DNA of 5,713 bases from positions 1-5,713 of the forward strand of contig JAGRBY010000483.1 of NCBI GenBank assembly GCA_020433835.1. Reading direction: 5' to 3'. The notes under the pieces were generated by a model, which did not search any database, was not told where the DNA came from, and was given only the letters and a program-made list of their open reading frames with translations. Below, one piece after another: positions 5,138-5,713 of this stretch. This stretch comes from Anaerolineae bacterium (GTDB lineage Bacteria > Chloroflexota > Anaerolineae > 4572-78 > J111). Numbering within the stretch: the first letter of the stretch is position 1; every line of letters begins with the position of its first letter. A program made the translations under genes and the position numbers.

Positions 5138-5713
5138 ATGAAAGTTTTGTTTATTGGCGGAACCGGAAAAATCAGCTCGGCTTGCTCGCAGTTAGCTGTT
5201 GAGCGCGGTATCGAGCTTTATCTCCTCAATCGCGGCCAAACGTCGGAGCGGCCGGCCCCGCACGAGGCCCGTATCTTAGTGGGCGACATTCGCGATAGGG
5301 ACTCGGCGGAACGGGCGTTGGGGAATTTAACATTTGATGCTGTGGTCGATTGGGTGGCCTTTACGCCGGAGCACATCGAAATGGATCTCGACTTATTTCG
5401 CGGTCGCACCGGCCAATATCTGTTCATCAGTTCGGCTTCGGCTTACCAAAAACCGCCGCTTAGCCTGCCCATTACCGAATCAACCCCTTTGTACAACCCC
5501 TTTTGGGACTACTCGCAGGCCAAGATCGCCTGCGAAGAGCGGCTGATGCAGGCCTATCGCCAGGAAGCGTTCCCCATCACTATTGTGCGCCCGTCTCACA
5601 CCTACGATAAGACGATGCTGCCGTTTACGGGCCGCTACACCGTTGTTAACCGCATGCGCCAGGGCAAAAAGGTGATTGTTCACGGCGACGGCACCTCGCT
5701 GTGGGTTTTAACC
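5138..5713 (+). CDS. Extended SDR / NAD-dependent epimerase-dehydratase family protein, 3' end outside window
   Basis: ATG 5138 opens 192 codons that run uninterrupted to the window edge. The start is backed by GGAG (5126-5129) 8 nt upstream. The protein begins MKVLFIGGTGKISS, a Rossmann strand and dinucleotide loop, then LYLLNRG (27-33) and a VGDIRDRD acidic segment (48-55) typical of extended short-chain dehydrogenases. FISSASAY (96-103) and YSQAK (125-129) supply the expected Ser, Tyr125 and Lys129 catalytic set; IVRPSHTYD (149-157) follows. The third glycine of the GxxGxxG loop is Ser14 here. Similar sequences are annotated as NAD-dependent epimerases and are related to plastid CSP41-type proteins. 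The substrate is unknown; a nucleotide sugar is one possibility. Relatives are about 310-340 residues, so over a third is missing. It lies 28 nt after the MarC-like gene and is probably co-transcribed. Confidence 0.88.
   Translation, partial: MKVLFIGGTGKISSACSQLAVERGIELYLLNRGQTSERPAPHEARILVGDIRDRDSAERALGNLTFDAVVDWVAFTPEHIEMDLDLFRGRTGQYLFISSASAYQKPPLSLPITESTPLYNPFWDYSQAKIACEERLMQAYRQEAFPITIVRPSHTYDKTMLPFTGRYTVVNRMRQGKKVIVHGDGTSLWVLT

Overview
The window looks like chromosomal DNA of a free-living bacterium. It carries two leftward housekeeping units and one rightward accessory cluster. Strong Shine-Dalgarno sequences, sigma70-type promoters, a degenerate intergenic inverted-repeat element and the gene set would fit an uncultured Chloroflexota (Anaerolineae-like) genome. 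That placement is an inference from style and rests on no diagnostic marker. I see no rRNA, tRNA, CRISPR array, transposase or phage gene.

Positions 1-259 hold the first 86 codons of nadC (quinolinate phosphoribosyltransferase, NAD synthesis), read leftward and cut by the window edge. Its control region fills about 260-530. It has two good sigma70 promoters in tandem, three copies of a 9-nt word (TGTCTTGTC on the + strand), and two adjacent perfect 9-bp palindromes, each with an 11-nt centre and spaced 30 bp apart. This is the most interesting regulatory structure in the window. A 19-bp perfect inverted repeat at 594-632, flanked by A and T runs, is a terminator that could work in both directions.

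Positions 701-3161 are a leftward two-gene operon. hemA (glutamyl-tRNA reductase, first committed step of C5 tetrapyrrole synthesis) comes first and overlaps by 14 nt a peptidase-family-C45 (acyl-CoA:6-APA acyltransferase-like) Ntn hydrolase. The hydrolase has a predicted self-processing Cys124. This pairing is not one I know as standard.

Positions 3162-3864 are a roughly 700-nt divergent intergenic region. It contains candidate hemA promoters, a 124-bp degenerate inverted-repeat element, and the promoter plus a structured leader for the rightward genes. The leader has a stem-loop, four tandem 8-bp repeats and a near-perfect Shine-Dalgarno.

Positions 3865-5713 are a rightward cluster. It encodes a cytidine/guanine-deaminase-fold nucleoside deaminase, then (3 nt later, in the same frame) a MarC-family six-helix membrane protein, then (28 nt later) an extended short-chain dehydrogenase/reductase (SDR; NAD-dependent epimerase/dehydratase type) that runs off the right edge. 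Their joint function is unknown. Tight spacing argues only for co-transcription.
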